Assembly (NCBI GenBank): GCA_947561715.1
Contig: OX387203.1
Location: forward strand, 9,858,001-9,922,000
Direction: 5' to 3'
From: Ascidia mentula
Taxonomy: Eukaryota; Chordata; Ascidiacea; Phlebobranchia; Ascidiidae
DNA length: 64,000 nt
This document shows, one piece after another, positions 27,801-37,499 of this stretch (its first letter is position 1; each line of letters opens with the position of its first letter). Position numbers and translations under genes: made by a program. Under the pieces are notes generated by a model. That model made no database searches and was not told the origin of the DNA. It was given only the letters and a program-made list of their open reading frames with translations.

Positions 27801-30800
27801 CTTGCTTACTTTTTATCAGTTATATGTCGCAGTGTAATAGACGTTTGCGCCCCATGTGCCCAACAAAAGTTCTTTAAATAAAATAAACTCAGTGAGCTGC
27901 AGACAGATGGCCACTGTTTGGACCTATAAGGTCTCATCAGTGCAGCTTGGTGTGACTCTTAGCCGACTTTGCCGACCAAACGGCCAAGCAATGACTTCCA
28001 CTCTATGTGACTATACAATCACCGTCATCCGTTGAGCACTAAACTAGGTGCATCCACATGCAGAAAGCAAGGTGGAAACTCCAAGCAAACCTAAACCTTT
28101 AGTGCCGTCAGGTTTTTTTGAATATTTCCTACAACTATTCTTATATTTTTAGACCGACAGAGCATTCAAAGACCCGCCTCTTGCTATGCTTCGAATTTCA
28201 ACAATGCTCTTGGGAGAAATTGGCTACGTGGAAAAATTCCTCACTCCGTTTGTTGATGATGATCCCGCAACTTTTCACTTCGGAATTCCAAGCTTGATCC
28301 TCCTCCTGGTCTTCATCCTGATGATGCCGATTCTCCTCATGAATCTCCTCATCGGTTTAGCGGTCGGAGACATCGCACAAGTGCAAAATAACGCCGTCCT
28401 TCAGCGTCTGGCTATGCAGGTTTGTCCAACAGTGCGATATTTTTTAGAAAGACCAATCATTTTCGGATTCCCCAGTCCCCAGTCCCCAGTCCCCAGTCCC
28501 CAGTCCCCAGTCCCCAGTCCCCAGTCCCCAGTCCCCAGTCCCCAGTCCCCAGTCCCCAGTCCCCAGTCCCCAGTCCCCAGTCCCCAGTCCCCAGTCCCCA
28601 GTCCCCAGTCCCCAGTCCCCAGTCCCCAGTCCCCAGTCCCCAGTCCCCAGTCCCCAGTCCCCAGTCCCCAGTCCCCAGTCCCCAGTCCCCAGTCCCCAGC
28701 ATTGCCGTAGTGTCGCTTATGCTCTCAACAAATATTAACTTAATCCGTTACTGACGATGTCAGGCATAATCTTAATTAAAAAGGCATTTCTTATGCCAGG
28801 CTATTAACTCGTTAACTTATGTTGTTTTCAATTTAAAAGGATTACTCAGTATAAGACGGTATGGTACTTCGAACCGAAATGTATATTTGTACAAAGAAAA
28901 TGGTGAATCATTTATAAACGTGCTTTTTGAGGAGAAATTTCAATTAAATTGCGACTGTTCTTTCACAAGCATGCCAATAACACGTGCACCGTCCGCTTAA
29001 CGTAAACCTTAGTTGCCTAATATTGCTGCAGTTGCCGTTCAGTACAGACAGAAGCCTTTCAAAATGGCTATATTTGAGTATATGCAAAGCAAAGTAATTT
29101 ATGTTTATTATTACTTCAGGTTCAACTCCACACATCGATCGAGACGAGACTTCCCATTCAATTCCTGATGAGAGTTGACAAACCATCGGTGACACTTTAT
29201 CCGAACCGCTGCGGGCATTGGCACAAACGTGTATGGCATGCGGTATGTAAGATTACTTTTTATTGCAAATAATAAAAAAGCTTGGTCCTCAGCGTGTATT
29301 TTTTTGCATTAAGTGATTACTTGGACTGAACTAGATTATTGCACAATCATCCAAGATACTGGTTTACAGAATATACATATTTCGCCTATACGGCATTTTT
29401 TGTATTACTTGCGTTTGGATAACACGAGATTGCAAATCGTCACAATGTTAGCAAGAGTAATATTTCATGCAATGGCATGATTGGCAGGATCGCCCCACTG
29501 CGCAGGTCCTTGCTTGGCGATCACAGCTATCGTATCGATTTTTTCAAATCTTGCTCCGACTTGTCAGGAAAAATGGCTGATCCAGCTAGGCTGCAATGCC
29601 TGGGCTGCCAAGCCTATAAACCTAATGTTAGCAAGTTGTCATTCCAAACGTAAGATAAGGCGCTTGTATGTTGTGAAAATTTCTTATTTCCTATGTCTGT
29701 TTGTGCCTAGACTGAAATATGTAGAAAAAATGTGTCCAGCTTCTTTGGTATGGCACAACCCGGCTATTCAACTAATGCTGTGCGCAGGTTTTCCAATACA
29801 CCGGCATCCAAGCTGACTACGGTGACAACGCAGAAGGTGGAAGCGATCCAAGCATCCAATACATGCAAGTTGAAATGCAAAGGCAGAAGCAAAGGTGGGT
29901 ATAGGGCTATATAAAAGACCAATGGTAAATAACAAAAACAACTAATAAAAAGAAAAAGTTGCAATTTTAAATGTTAAGAATGTGTTATTGACTGTACAAT
30001 CAAAATACGCAGTTTTGACAGGTTTATTGTACATCTGTGTTTACATTAACGTTTCAACACATGGAACTTGTGTGGAAGCAATATTTTGCAATTCGATGAA
30101 ATTTGCCCGCGAAATGTTTTTTCAATGCTTTGCCGTTTTTCGTGCAAAAGGCGAGATTCTCGAGGAATTGGTTAATTATAACTATGAGATGCCAAGGCCC
30201 TTCCGCTTTCGCCAACATCACACACGAAAAAACGTCAAAAAGGAATCCTTGTAACGAAATTTAAAACGCCCTGTCGTCAACGGCTTCTAAAATTAACCTT
30301 TTCGGCCCGGAGGTCGCTTATTAAAGTGCGTAATTACCAGTGGTCTTAACTCGTAAGCCTTGGTATGTCGTGTGAAACGAGCGTTTGGCGCTTGTCCTGT
30401 TTGCCCTTTCACGAACGCGTCTGTTGGTTCCAATACGGGATAGGTTTATACAAGACAGGACGTCATAGACCAAACTTACGGTACATTGCTGGTATTTGGC
30501 AAGGTTGTGTGTCGCGTATTCGAGGCTGATAAGCAACATCGTGCTGTAAAATGAACCGCTTTTTATACAAACTTGATTGAAAACAACGTTATCGTTTGAG
30601 TTTCATGGAAATTTTTTATCCCTTCTGGGAAATTTTTTCGGCATTTTGGGAAAGATTCATACACGTTTTTACTTGAATTGGCCAGCACAATTTTATTAAC
30701 CTGTATGGCTACTCTTAATATTTGCGGAATGCACATAAACATCGCACCGAAGTTCATGCGAGGAAAAATCTACTGGTAAAATAGACGGAATATTTTCATA

Positions 30801-33800
30801 CCAATGCACGTTTTATTTGTGTGCCAAGTCAGTTTTTTCAGCTTTATGCCTCGTCTTTTCACGCAAAAAAATGGCGTTCAATATGTCAGCTGTTAATCTA
30901 ATGCGCCTAAACACTTAGAAACAAGAAATTGGCAAAAAAACATGTTTTTTCCCATGTTATTAAATGACTCAAATGCGAAAGTGAAGCTATTGACAATACT
31001 GGTTACACGTAACAGGGTTTCACGTGACAAATCAACAAAGAAAATTAAAAACAGAACAATGCAACACGAAACAGAAACAGTCTATTCGAAACTCGTACTT
31101 TCCAACGCGCGCTTTCTTCCCAGAAGTCGTTTCGTTGCGGTCCGGAATTGCGGACTCACGCAATTGTAGATAATGGCGTTCACGAAGGAATTTCCAAAAA
31201 GGATTCGCGATGCCAGATATGCGCACGAGGTCCAAGCCGCTTTTGCGCTCGGATCAAACCGCAGGTCACGTGGTTCTAATTCAGGGGAAAGCCCTGAAAT
31301 CATTACAGCGATTGCAGGAACAATTGCAAGAGTAAACGCTGCAACCACCGTTCTGACTGTCTTTAGCAAGACTATGTCTTTAGTATGACTCGTAGATGTT
31401 GACGCTCGCGTGTGTTCAGATTTGTCCAACTGTGATGACGTCATCTTGTCATGTGACGTCACATTACGTTGATCGTCAACGTTACGGCTTAGTGAAGGCA
31501 AGGTTGCTTCGTTCACTGAGTTGTTGTTTCTTGTAACGGTTACGTTTGCGTCTTCGTCGTCAGTGCGACGTTTTGCGCATGCGCAGCACATGGCAACACT
31601 AAGGATCCACACTAACAGAAGGCTGAGACCCAAGAATATGAGGTAGACAATGTAAAACTGTAAGAAAACAATAAAAAATTTAAAGAAGAAATCTAAAATT
31701 TCAGCCATATAGTCCAGTAAATATTCAGGTACTGCGCCTGTTACACATAATTTTCTGTTGAACTGTTACTTCACACTCTGTTATTGAAAAGACTTTGCGG
31801 TTAAGACTTACGTTCGGGGCAATGATCACACTCAATGCAGTAACAGTGTAGCGATACCTCTTCACAAAAATTGGAATCAATGCAATTACAAATGACGTCA
31901 CCCATATTGCAGCCAAGGACAAACCCGCCACCAAACGTGTTTTATTTTCTCCAGTTTTCCTCTTTTTTGCGATTTCTGTGTGAAACCTGTCAAAAATAAT
32001 TCGTCAAAGTTTAATGTTTAATAAAAAAAAATTTTTTTGAGCGGAAAATGCAAAATTTAGTCATAATATTCTCGTATACCAACATCCGTCCCAAAAAGTG
32101 CTTTACCTTTCAATCGTTATGGCAACAAGCGTAAATATCGATGTGGAAAACGACATGACCGTAAAAAAGCCGAAGGCGTTGACGTAAGCTGCACTGTGGT
32201 AGTGCGTCATTTTTTGGGACTGTCCCTCTTCAAGAAATGGCCGCGGTTGCAAATACATGCAGTGTGTGGTGTGCATTGATGCGGAAAGCACGCAGCCAAT
32301 CAAAAGGTCCGAACAGGCCAGCGAAATTCTGTAATAACTGAAATTCAAAACAGAACGTTTCTGTTATTTTTGTCTCAATTGCTTCCGTGACCTTTAGTGC
32401 ATTTGAATACAGAAAGGAGCAGCTAAGGAGAAATGTTTGCCGTTTTCCAAGAAAATGTTAATATTGCCGCCCTGCAAAGCATTGCAACATGTACCCAATG
32501 CGCTTTCTGATACAAATCTACGTTTGTTAAGTACGTTATGGCAAGGACACTATTTTCTGCGCATAAACCTAAAGTTAACAACGTTTTACCAGAAGCGCCA
32601 ATTTAAATATATGAATCCGATTTAATTGTATTATTTTAAGATATTTCTGTTGTGTCCCAATCACTATTTCTTGAGTTCTGGATCCATGTTTAATCAACTT
32701 TTGGCCATATTTTTGAACAGTTTTTTATGAGATGTTTTTCAGCCTCTAACTACCACTATGTTATCACAAAGTAGAACATGTTGACTCAAACTAAAAGTTA
32801 AGCACTTTTTTAAATAAATTCAACCCACCCGTGAAGTGTTCTTAACCTCGGTGTTCGTAACGTCACAATGAGGATGACGCAATTAGCGACGACGATGCAG
32901 GCCACTAGAAGTGCATCAAAAGCAAACACAAAATAAATGAGAGCTTGACCTGACTTTGCCATGCAATCATATGAGGATGGCTTTAAAATCTTGTGCTTTT
33001 CAGTGCTGAAACCACATGCAGTTGGCAACGCAAATGGTGCAGCGTGAATCAACCATTCTGTGTACGACTGGTTCTTTTTAGTGAAGTAGTCTTTTATGTA
33101 CAGGCACGCCTTAAACGCCAAATCTCTTTGATCAGAATGCAACCCTTCGCCATAAATTCTGTATTTCTGCGCCTTCAGGTCGATGTTCTGTTTTCCATGG
33201 TCGCTTTTATTGGTCCCATGGTCTAGCAAATCGTCGCAAAATGCTTCGTAATCTTGTAAACTTGTGGAGCAAAATCGAAACAGAGCCATCCTATAATACA
33301 CAGTAAAGTCGTACTTCCGTTTCTTGCATTCCTCATTAAACTGTGTCCGATTGTTGGTGGACAAATTATCCAAATAATGGAGGTAGGAACCCTTTCCTGG
33401 TCTGTACTTTTCTTCAAATGATGACTTGTTTGTGTGGCCCTCAGTGTTTTGTGCTAAAGCAAAAATCGCTACAGCGACTATTGCTAACAAATTCATGATA
33501 ATAACACCTACTGCACAGATTACTCCATAACCTGAAATCGACCAATTTTCGGAAAGTTGTGAATGTTTTGGTCTGACGCACGTTTTCCTAAGACTGCGAG
33601 CCGTGTGCAAAAAATTTTAACGTTTTGTTGGTGAATCGCCAAGAAATTAAAGCACTAAACTGCGCAGTTAACTATCCTTTTTAACATTTTAGAGCAAACG
33701 TGAAAAAAAAGTTTAGAGTTAAATAAAACTGTAAAATCGGAAAATTAGTTACAAAGCGCAAATCTGCAGTAAAAATATTCTTGTCTTACACAGATTCGTG

Positions 33801-36751
33801 CATCATTTTGCAAAGATTAAAAACAAGCCTAATTATTCTATGTTTCCAAAACCACGACACGGTTTGTGTCAAACGATGTCAGCGAGACAGCGAAATTTTT
33901 CAAATCTTATATCTTGCGGTTTGTCAAATTATGCCTCTATTTGTTTAATCGGTTTTGCCAAAGCGCTGCAAGTAAATTTTTTGAGTGATTTTTACTACTT
34001 CCAATTATGAACACTCTGTCACACTCAACAATTGCTTGTGATGACTCCGACGCTCGCTCGACGCTTAAATATCGCTCGAAGAACGAGAGGAAAGATAAAT
34101 GTAGCGTAACTGACGTCACGGCGGCGGGTTAAGCTCGAAGCAGACGCAAGTCGCGCACCAAAATAACCCGAAGTTGTTGAGAACGCGCGTCACATTGAAA
34201 ATGTCAGTCGGTTTGTTTATGCGATTTGAGCGAGATAGGCCGCTTGTAATGAGGCAGTTGGATTGGAATTAGGAAGTGTTAAATTGTGTGTGCGTCAAAT
34301 CAAATAACAAGTGCTTATTTTAATATAAGGACCGTTAAATAGTTAAGTTGTTTACACGCGTGAGTTTTTTTTTATAATTCGATCGCAGTTTGCAGTTTTC
34401 GTACTTTGTCCAACAGTGGACTACAAATTCGTAGAAATTGTCAAAATTTTTTACGTCAACGTTGGTTCATAAATTATTGATTCGCATTGTTTACACAAAT
34501 TTTACCGCAAACAATATTTGAATTTTAATCGTAAAATCCCTATGGTTTTCAATGCTGTTTTTCCAAAATATTAAAAAACAAACGCAAATTATGACCCAGA
34601 AAACGTTAACCGTTAAATGCTATTCACGTACAGACCGTTATAAAATAACACTAAAAAATTACAAACACGGTTTATGCAAATTGCAAAAGATTTATAATAA
34701 AAATGTGGTTACAGGAATCAGCGTTGTTTCGGTCATATTTCATATTAGAACGAAATCGCTTCTATAATTTCATGTGGTTGAATCTCTGTGCTTCGGGTTC
34801 ATTTGCAGGCGTACATGTGTAAAACACGAAAGACCACCTGCTTTATGTACATACACTCCTTAACGCTATTTGCGAGACCATAATCGTGTTAATTTTAAAT
34901 TTCTGTTAGGATTAACTTTTCTTGTGGACACTATAAGCCAGCAAAGTTTAATTAATGTATTTGGGATAAGTCACGTGATTGACCAAAAATAAAGGCTCAT
35001 GTGACGTCACAAAACCAAACGTTTACGTTTGAAATAGTTGGTTCGCCGACAGTTGTGTTTAAGTAGTCAGACTGGAATGTCTTATCGACATAGATGAACC
35101 CACTACTTGGGCGAAACGCTCATCGTTGCGGTTAAGGTTTATTTTAGTAAATGTCCTTAAGTTTCTGCCCTTTAACTTTGTTTATTCTGCCTTCATGATA
35201 TGATTGTCAGGCAAGATTAGTGGTGATTAATAGTGTCTGGAATTTTTACCACTACGCAAAGTGGTGTTTTTTGAACCAGGGCCGCATAACGTAGAGTAAG
35301 CGTACCAAACTTGACACTCTGGTTTAAAACTGGCACGCTAGCAGATTTGACAACTCTGGTTCATTTTTTAATACTATTACCCTCATTTCCAATTGTTGTC
35401 CTTATATTTATAAAAATAGTTCTTTCACGAAATCAACCTATTCCAGCAACACTACTTTTGCGTGACGCAACTGGAAACTTCAAAGTCAATTTCAAAATAT
35501 TAAAAAAACTTATGGTCAAACGCTTTTTTTAAACATGTTTCGCTTTGGTAAGCATTTATTTAAACAACAAATGAATTAAAGCGAAACATGTTTTCAAAAA
35601 TTAAGTATTTTGACACAAGGTTTTTTTTAATATTTTAAAATTGCCTTATTTTTATTTTGGTTTAGATCAAACAACGTTAAACTAAGCTTGAACACGGTAC
35701 CATATATAAACGTTTGTGGTGTGCAGCTCTGTTTTAACCATTGAAACATGAACTATAAAATGTGTTCAACGAACGTTTGGTGATTATGTATCACTTTATC
35801 CAGAAAAGTATGGAATATATATTACATTAAATCCGTTGTTTAAGTTCATACAACACTAATCTACACTAAAATAAGCAAATGTATGTAAAGTGCATGACGT
35901 TTGTATCCATGAGTGATATTTGCATATCACGTAACTGAGGTGAAACAATAATATGAATATTGTCAAGTTTTGCGTCACAGAGCTGTTTCTGTACAAAGAA
36001 CGTAAATAATTTGCCCCAAGGCCAACGTCTGCCCTCGCCCTGAACTTTAAGCACCGGCATACAATCATTCTAACGTACGGGATATTTTACAAACGTTCGT
36101 GCTCTGCGTCATTCAAATAACACTGGATGTTGTCACAGAAAACAAACCAGAAAATTCTGCTCACCTAATCTACATTCTCGTCAATAAGCAAAATTAATTC
36201 CTATTTTATTGTCTATTTTCTCAAACTGACTTGAAATAATAATCACTCACAAAAGTTTATTATTTTAATCTGCTTTAATGTTGTATATCGAAGAACAATT
36301 AACTGCATTTTGGAAAGGTGCGGTCTCTTCCTTTTCGTGACATAATGATAGCGATTTTACGGCACCAGTGCTAGATATTCATGTTTTGCGCCAGATAGCG
36401 TACATAAGTGATATAAACGCAAACAATCGACAACCTTTTTGCACCCTATTTCCAAAAAGTGTAAAAATTACGTATGGAGCACAAATGTGAAAGCACTGTT
36501 CAAACACTAATTATCTTGTGTTTCATCATTTCTGTTTCAGGCTGAAAACCATTCAAGCATCTTTGGACAAGCAGCACGACCTCTTGCGGTTAATCGTTCA
36601 GAAAATGGAAATCCGCTCGGAGGCGGAAGACCAAGATGAGGGCACCACGCCGTCACGTTACGGTTCACCTCCAGGAATTTATTCAGCGCTTCCCGGACAT
36701 TCGGGAAGTAAATTGATGGCGTTGAGGGCCTTGAAAGCACTAAAACCATGA
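9854..36751 (+). CDS. TRPA1: TRPA1-type ankyrin TRP cation channel
   Basis: 26 coding exons, all with GT-AG sites and matching phases, give 1,263 codons: 9854-10027, 10255-10414, 10709-10782, 17322-17487, 17988-18181, 18433-18602, 19033-19176, 19839-20006, 20377-20545, 20902-21009, 21405-21620, 22567-22667, 22803-22935, 23436-23594, 24038-24139, 24215-24292, 24801-24938, 25296-25366, 25602-25733, 25999-26125, 26599-26768, 27271-27400, 28153-28419, 29120-29242, 29788-29894, 36541-36751. Residues 1-136 are a Ser-rich tail; about 137-710 are ankyrin repeats (DGMTPLHFAAKNGH, GNTALHLAAKNGH). Helices S1-S4 run from about 845 to 980, and S5, pore and S6 from 985 to 1100 (MLLGEIGY selectivity region; LLMNLLIGLAVGDIAQVQ). 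A coiled coil near 1195-1215 (DKQHDLLRLIVQKMEI) matches vertebrate TRPA1. By eye, human K710 and C641 are conserved; C621 and C665 are not. It would be a plasma-membrane, non-selective, Ca-permeable sensory channel. The start ATG (9854 or 9896) is uncertain. Confidence 0.93.
12224..12447. mobile_element. hAT-like MITE in TRPA1 intron 3
   Basis: It starts CAGAGTTTCTCAACTGCG and ends with the reverse complement of CAGCGTTTCTTATGGGTC. GGTCCACAG occurs near both ends, as in many hAT MITEs. The flanking 8-mers do not match, so one end may be eroded. Confidence 0.4.
14244..14387 (+). CDS. Candidate alternative first coding exon of TRPA1
   Basis: An ATG opens 48 codons ending ACC AAG at a strong donor (GTAAGA). 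The end is phase 0, exactly the phase needed to join exon 4 at 17322. The peptide (MSHWPSVNVV... KMKKICRMVGNGVKAEI, EEDVEYSTK) has a basic patch followed by an acidic stretch, reminiscent of the vertebrate TRPA1 N terminus just before the ankyrin repeats. Alternative first exons of TRPA1 that change ligand and heat sensing are known in Drosophila. Use of this exon is inferred from sequence only; it could also be a chance frame. Confidence 0.4.
16871..17122 (+). CDS. Possible second alternative TRPA1 exon (weak)
   Basis: The frame is open from ATG at 16820 or 16871 and ends GCG ACT GAA at a GTTAGT donor, the same donor type used by TRPA1 exon 6. The end is phase 0, so it could join exon 4, 200 bases downstream. 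The peptide is charged and helical (REYEKKISRATE). No domain is recognised, and the donor is suboptimal. Confidence 0.2.
17737..17773 (+). ncRNA. Hammerhead-type repeat with core deleted
   Basis: AGCTGCA is followed almost directly by CAGTGGCCATCTGTA and CCAGCTT: stem I left strand, stem III and cleavage triplet GTA of the same repeat as at 27895-27948. Stem II and the catalytic core are missing. It lies in TRPA1 intron 4. Confidence 0.4.
18769..18965. mobile_element. hAT-like fragment in TRPA1 intron 6
   Basis: The left end, CAGTGTTCCTCAAATGGAAC with GGGTCCACAG downstream, resembles hAT MITE termini. Only a partial GGTGGATCC-like block is seen at the right, so it is probably truncated. Confidence 0.3.
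19263..19483. mobile_element. Long hairpin with hammerhead-like motifs (Penelope-type terminal repeats)
   Basis: Two arms of about 98 bases (19263-19361 and 19384-19483) are nearly perfect inverted copies around a loop of about 22 bases. Each arm contains CTGAAGA, then a GTCT...AGAC stem, then GAAACGTTGG, and ends at TGCCAGAAG/CTTCTGGCA. The Penelope-like copy at 58879-59424 shows the same order: CTGAAGA, stem, GAAACGTC, then CTCCACCAGAAGAG. This suggests a head-to-head pair of solo Penelope terminal repeats. It lies in TRPA1 intron 7. Confidence 0.6.
20270..20356 (+). repeat. Short interspersed repeat abutting TRPA1 exon 9
   Basis: CATCTTACAACGCAA, then GTATGGCAAGGCAGGATC and TTGCCGATCTCAGCTAGCGA, matches the repeat at 37424-37490 and its sisters. 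It ends about 20 bases before the 3' splice site of exon 9 (20377), so it occupies the branch-point and pyrimidine-tract region. Confidence 0.6.
23092..23262. ncRNA. Inverted pair of decayed hammerhead-type repeats
   Basis: The plus strand at 23211-23262 reads AGCTGCA, CTGATTG, GACC-TAAAA-GATC, GAAA, CAG-loop-CTG: all elements in order, with two core changes and a worn stem I. The minus strand at 23092-23150 reads a degraded core, GGCC, GAAA, a stem III, CTGTA and TGCAGC. The two sit about 170 bases apart in opposite orientation in TRPA1 intron 13. Confidence 0.5.
25047..25195. mobile_element. Hairpin element with CTGATGA...GAAACGTC motifs in TRPA1 intron 17
   Basis: The left arm starts CTTCTGGCAATTT and the right arm ends ATTATTGCCAGAAG. 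Each arm carries CTGATGA (CTGTTGA on the plus strand), a GGCTG...GGCC stem, then GAAACGTCG. On the minus strand the stem pairs six positions (GGCTGC with GTGGCC, two wobbles). Ends and motif order match 19263-19483, so this is probably another head-to-head pair of Penelope-type terminal repeats. Confidence 0.6.
26182..26400. mobile_element. hAT-like MITE in TRPA1 intron 20
   Basis: It starts CAGGTTCGTCCAAACTTATT and ends GGGCCGGATACCCCTG. It is flanked by TTTTAAAG (26174-26181) and ATTTAAAG (26401-26408), an 8-bp target duplication with one mismatch. At 219 bp it has no coding capacity. Confidence 0.7.
27690..27805 (-). mobile_element. tRNA-derived SINE with oligo-A tail
   Basis: On the minus strand the unit runs from GGCGGGTGATTGGCAGC through AAGCGCCCGACCCATATA and the B box GGGTTCAAATCCC to a run of A. 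Related copies lie at 61783-61885 and 63126-63238. It sits in TRPA1 intron 22, antisense to the gene. Confidence 0.7.
27895..27948 (-). ncRNA. Type I hammerhead ribozyme repeat, near-intact
   Basis: Read on the minus strand, every element of a type I hammerhead is in order. Stem I left strand is AGCTGCA; then catalytic CTGATGA; stem II GACC-TTATA-GGTC; CAAA where GAAA is expected; stem III CAG-loop-CTG; cleavage triplet GTC; and stem I right strand TGCAGCT, 7 bp complementary to the left strand. The single departure is G12 to C, which should abolish or weaken cleavage; the sister copy at 8219-8271 keeps GAAA but has a mutated CTGATGA. It lies antisense in TRPA1 intron 22. Such small dispersed hammerheads are typical of retrozymes and Penelope-like elements. 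Confidence 0.75.
28470..28698 (+). repeat. (CCCCAGT)n heptamer minisatellite, about 33 copies
   Basis: An apparently perfect array of a 7-base unit begins 50 bases after the donor of TRPA1 exon 23. The minus strand carries regularly spaced GGGG runs and could form G-quadruplexes. Because 7 is not a multiple of 3 and no stop arises, the array is open in all six frames, which produces spurious long frames (PSPQSPV, GDWGLGT repeats). Confidence 0.95.
29483..29625 (+). repeat. Composite of short interspersed repeat and SINE body
   Basis: GATTGGCAGGATCGCC...TTGGCGATCACAGCT (the dyad repeat) is followed at 29545 by CTTGCTCCGACTTGTCAGGA and AGGCTGCAATGCCTGGGCTG, the SINE body seen at 1404-1495. At 1404-1580 the same modules are adjacent but face each other. 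It lies in TRPA1 intron 24. Confidence 0.55.
31082..33610 (-). CDS. Rhodopsin-family (class A) orphan GPCR with long N-terminal ectodomain
   Basis: Four phase-consistent exons (33610-32829, 32337-32107, 31986-31812, 31657-31082) give 587 codons. Residues about 28-52 are hydrophobic (signal anchor or signal sequence). They are followed by about 170 residues with several cysteines and N-glycosylation sites, an unusually long ectodomain. TM1 ends in VANCVIL. TM2 has LACSDLLIG (canonical LAxAD). TM3 ends ITIERF in place of DRY. TM4 has IWVTSFVIALIP. TM6 is AAFTLAIVPAIAV, without the CWxP tryptophan. TM7 is NSFVNAIIY, with Ala for the Pro of NPxxY. The third intracellular loop is long and Ser/Thr-rich. 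It is nested antisense in the last intron of TRPA1, so sense and antisense transcription could interfere. The ligand is unknown, and I cannot assign a named subfamily. Confidence 0.82.
35085..35125 (+). repeat. GATGA-stem-GAAAC motif, hammerhead-like remnant
   Basis: TAGATGA, then CCC-ACTACTT-GGG, then CGAAACGC has the order of the Penelope-type hammerhead motifs seen elsewhere in the window. The first two bases of the core differ and no stem I is evident. Confidence 0.3.
35532..35597. repeat. Short perfect hairpin
   Basis: AAACATGTTTCGCTTT and its exact reverse complement AAAGCGAAACATGTTT are separated by about 30 bases. Its function is unknown; it may be a tiny MITE or a transcript hairpin. 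Confidence 0.6.
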
Positions 36752-37266
36752 GACATTTGTAATGATATTGGGGTCTAAATTTTGTACAGAATTCTTTGCA
36801 CTAAATTCGTTTCGTGTTGTGTAAAACATGTGTTTGACACTTTTGCCTAAATATCGTCTGTTTTCTGTCATAAATTGTGATAATTAACTCGATTTGTTCG
36901 TGACCTCATCTCATCCCTAAAACCACCTCACATTCTCCCACTTTGTGGTAATTTTCCAAAATATGTATTGTGCCAGTTTCAAAGGACCATTTTTCTGTAT
37001 TGACCGCCAAACACTTTGTGTTCCATGATTGGACGTATGTCACTTATTGTTAACTATTATTGAAATGTGTTGTATTTCACTGTAACCACTCTTTCTCTAA
37101 TTCAACACCCTTTCTTTGTTCGGTGCCTTCATTTCTTTACCTATCTCAGTTAATCTGACAATGTCTATTTTATGCCATCTTTAAGCAGTTACAAATGCAA
37201 AGAAATAACCTTCGAACCATGAACAGCCATTTTACTTGTGATTAATTGACGATGTTTCTTGTCACC

Positions 37267-37272
37267 AATAAA
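37267..37272 (+). terminator. Polyadenylation signal downstream of TRPA1
   Basis: The first AATAAA after the TRPA1 stop (36751) gives a 3' UTR of about 540 bases. It is preserved in units B and C at equivalent positions. Confidence 0.5.
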
Positions 37273-37499
37273 TGTTGTTTTTGTGACACTATCTTTTCAG
37301 CTGGAATAGCGCCTTTATAATAATTCGCTTTTTATAATCTTGGTCTATCCCTATCCAGGAAAATTTATTTGGGATGACAATATTGAATACTTAACATCTT
37401 ACAACGCAAGAAGTGCTTTTCGCTTAGCAAGGCAGGATCGCAGGTCCATTGTATTTGGCGATCTCGACTCTCGTATTTAGTTTACAAGGTTCACTGGCA

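Larger units (their letters stand above)
29895..36540 (+). other. Last intron of TRPA1 (6.6 kb), hosting an antisense GPCR gene
   Basis: Exon 25 ends in phase 2 at 29894 and exon 26 resumes at 36541 in the matching phase. The intron contains the complete GPCR gene on the opposite strand (31082-33610). Flanks of about 1.2 kb and 2.9 kb have no other recognised gene. The right flank holds two small inverted-repeat motifs (about 35085-35125 and 35532-35597). From about 35910 the sequence belongs to the tandem unit. Confidence 0.7.

Noticed and set aside
28457-28754. Long open frames of PSPQSPV or GDWGLGT repeats on both strands
   Set aside because: They are the three-by-two frame readings of the perfect CCCCAGT heptamer array inside a TRPA1 intron; no start context or homologue.
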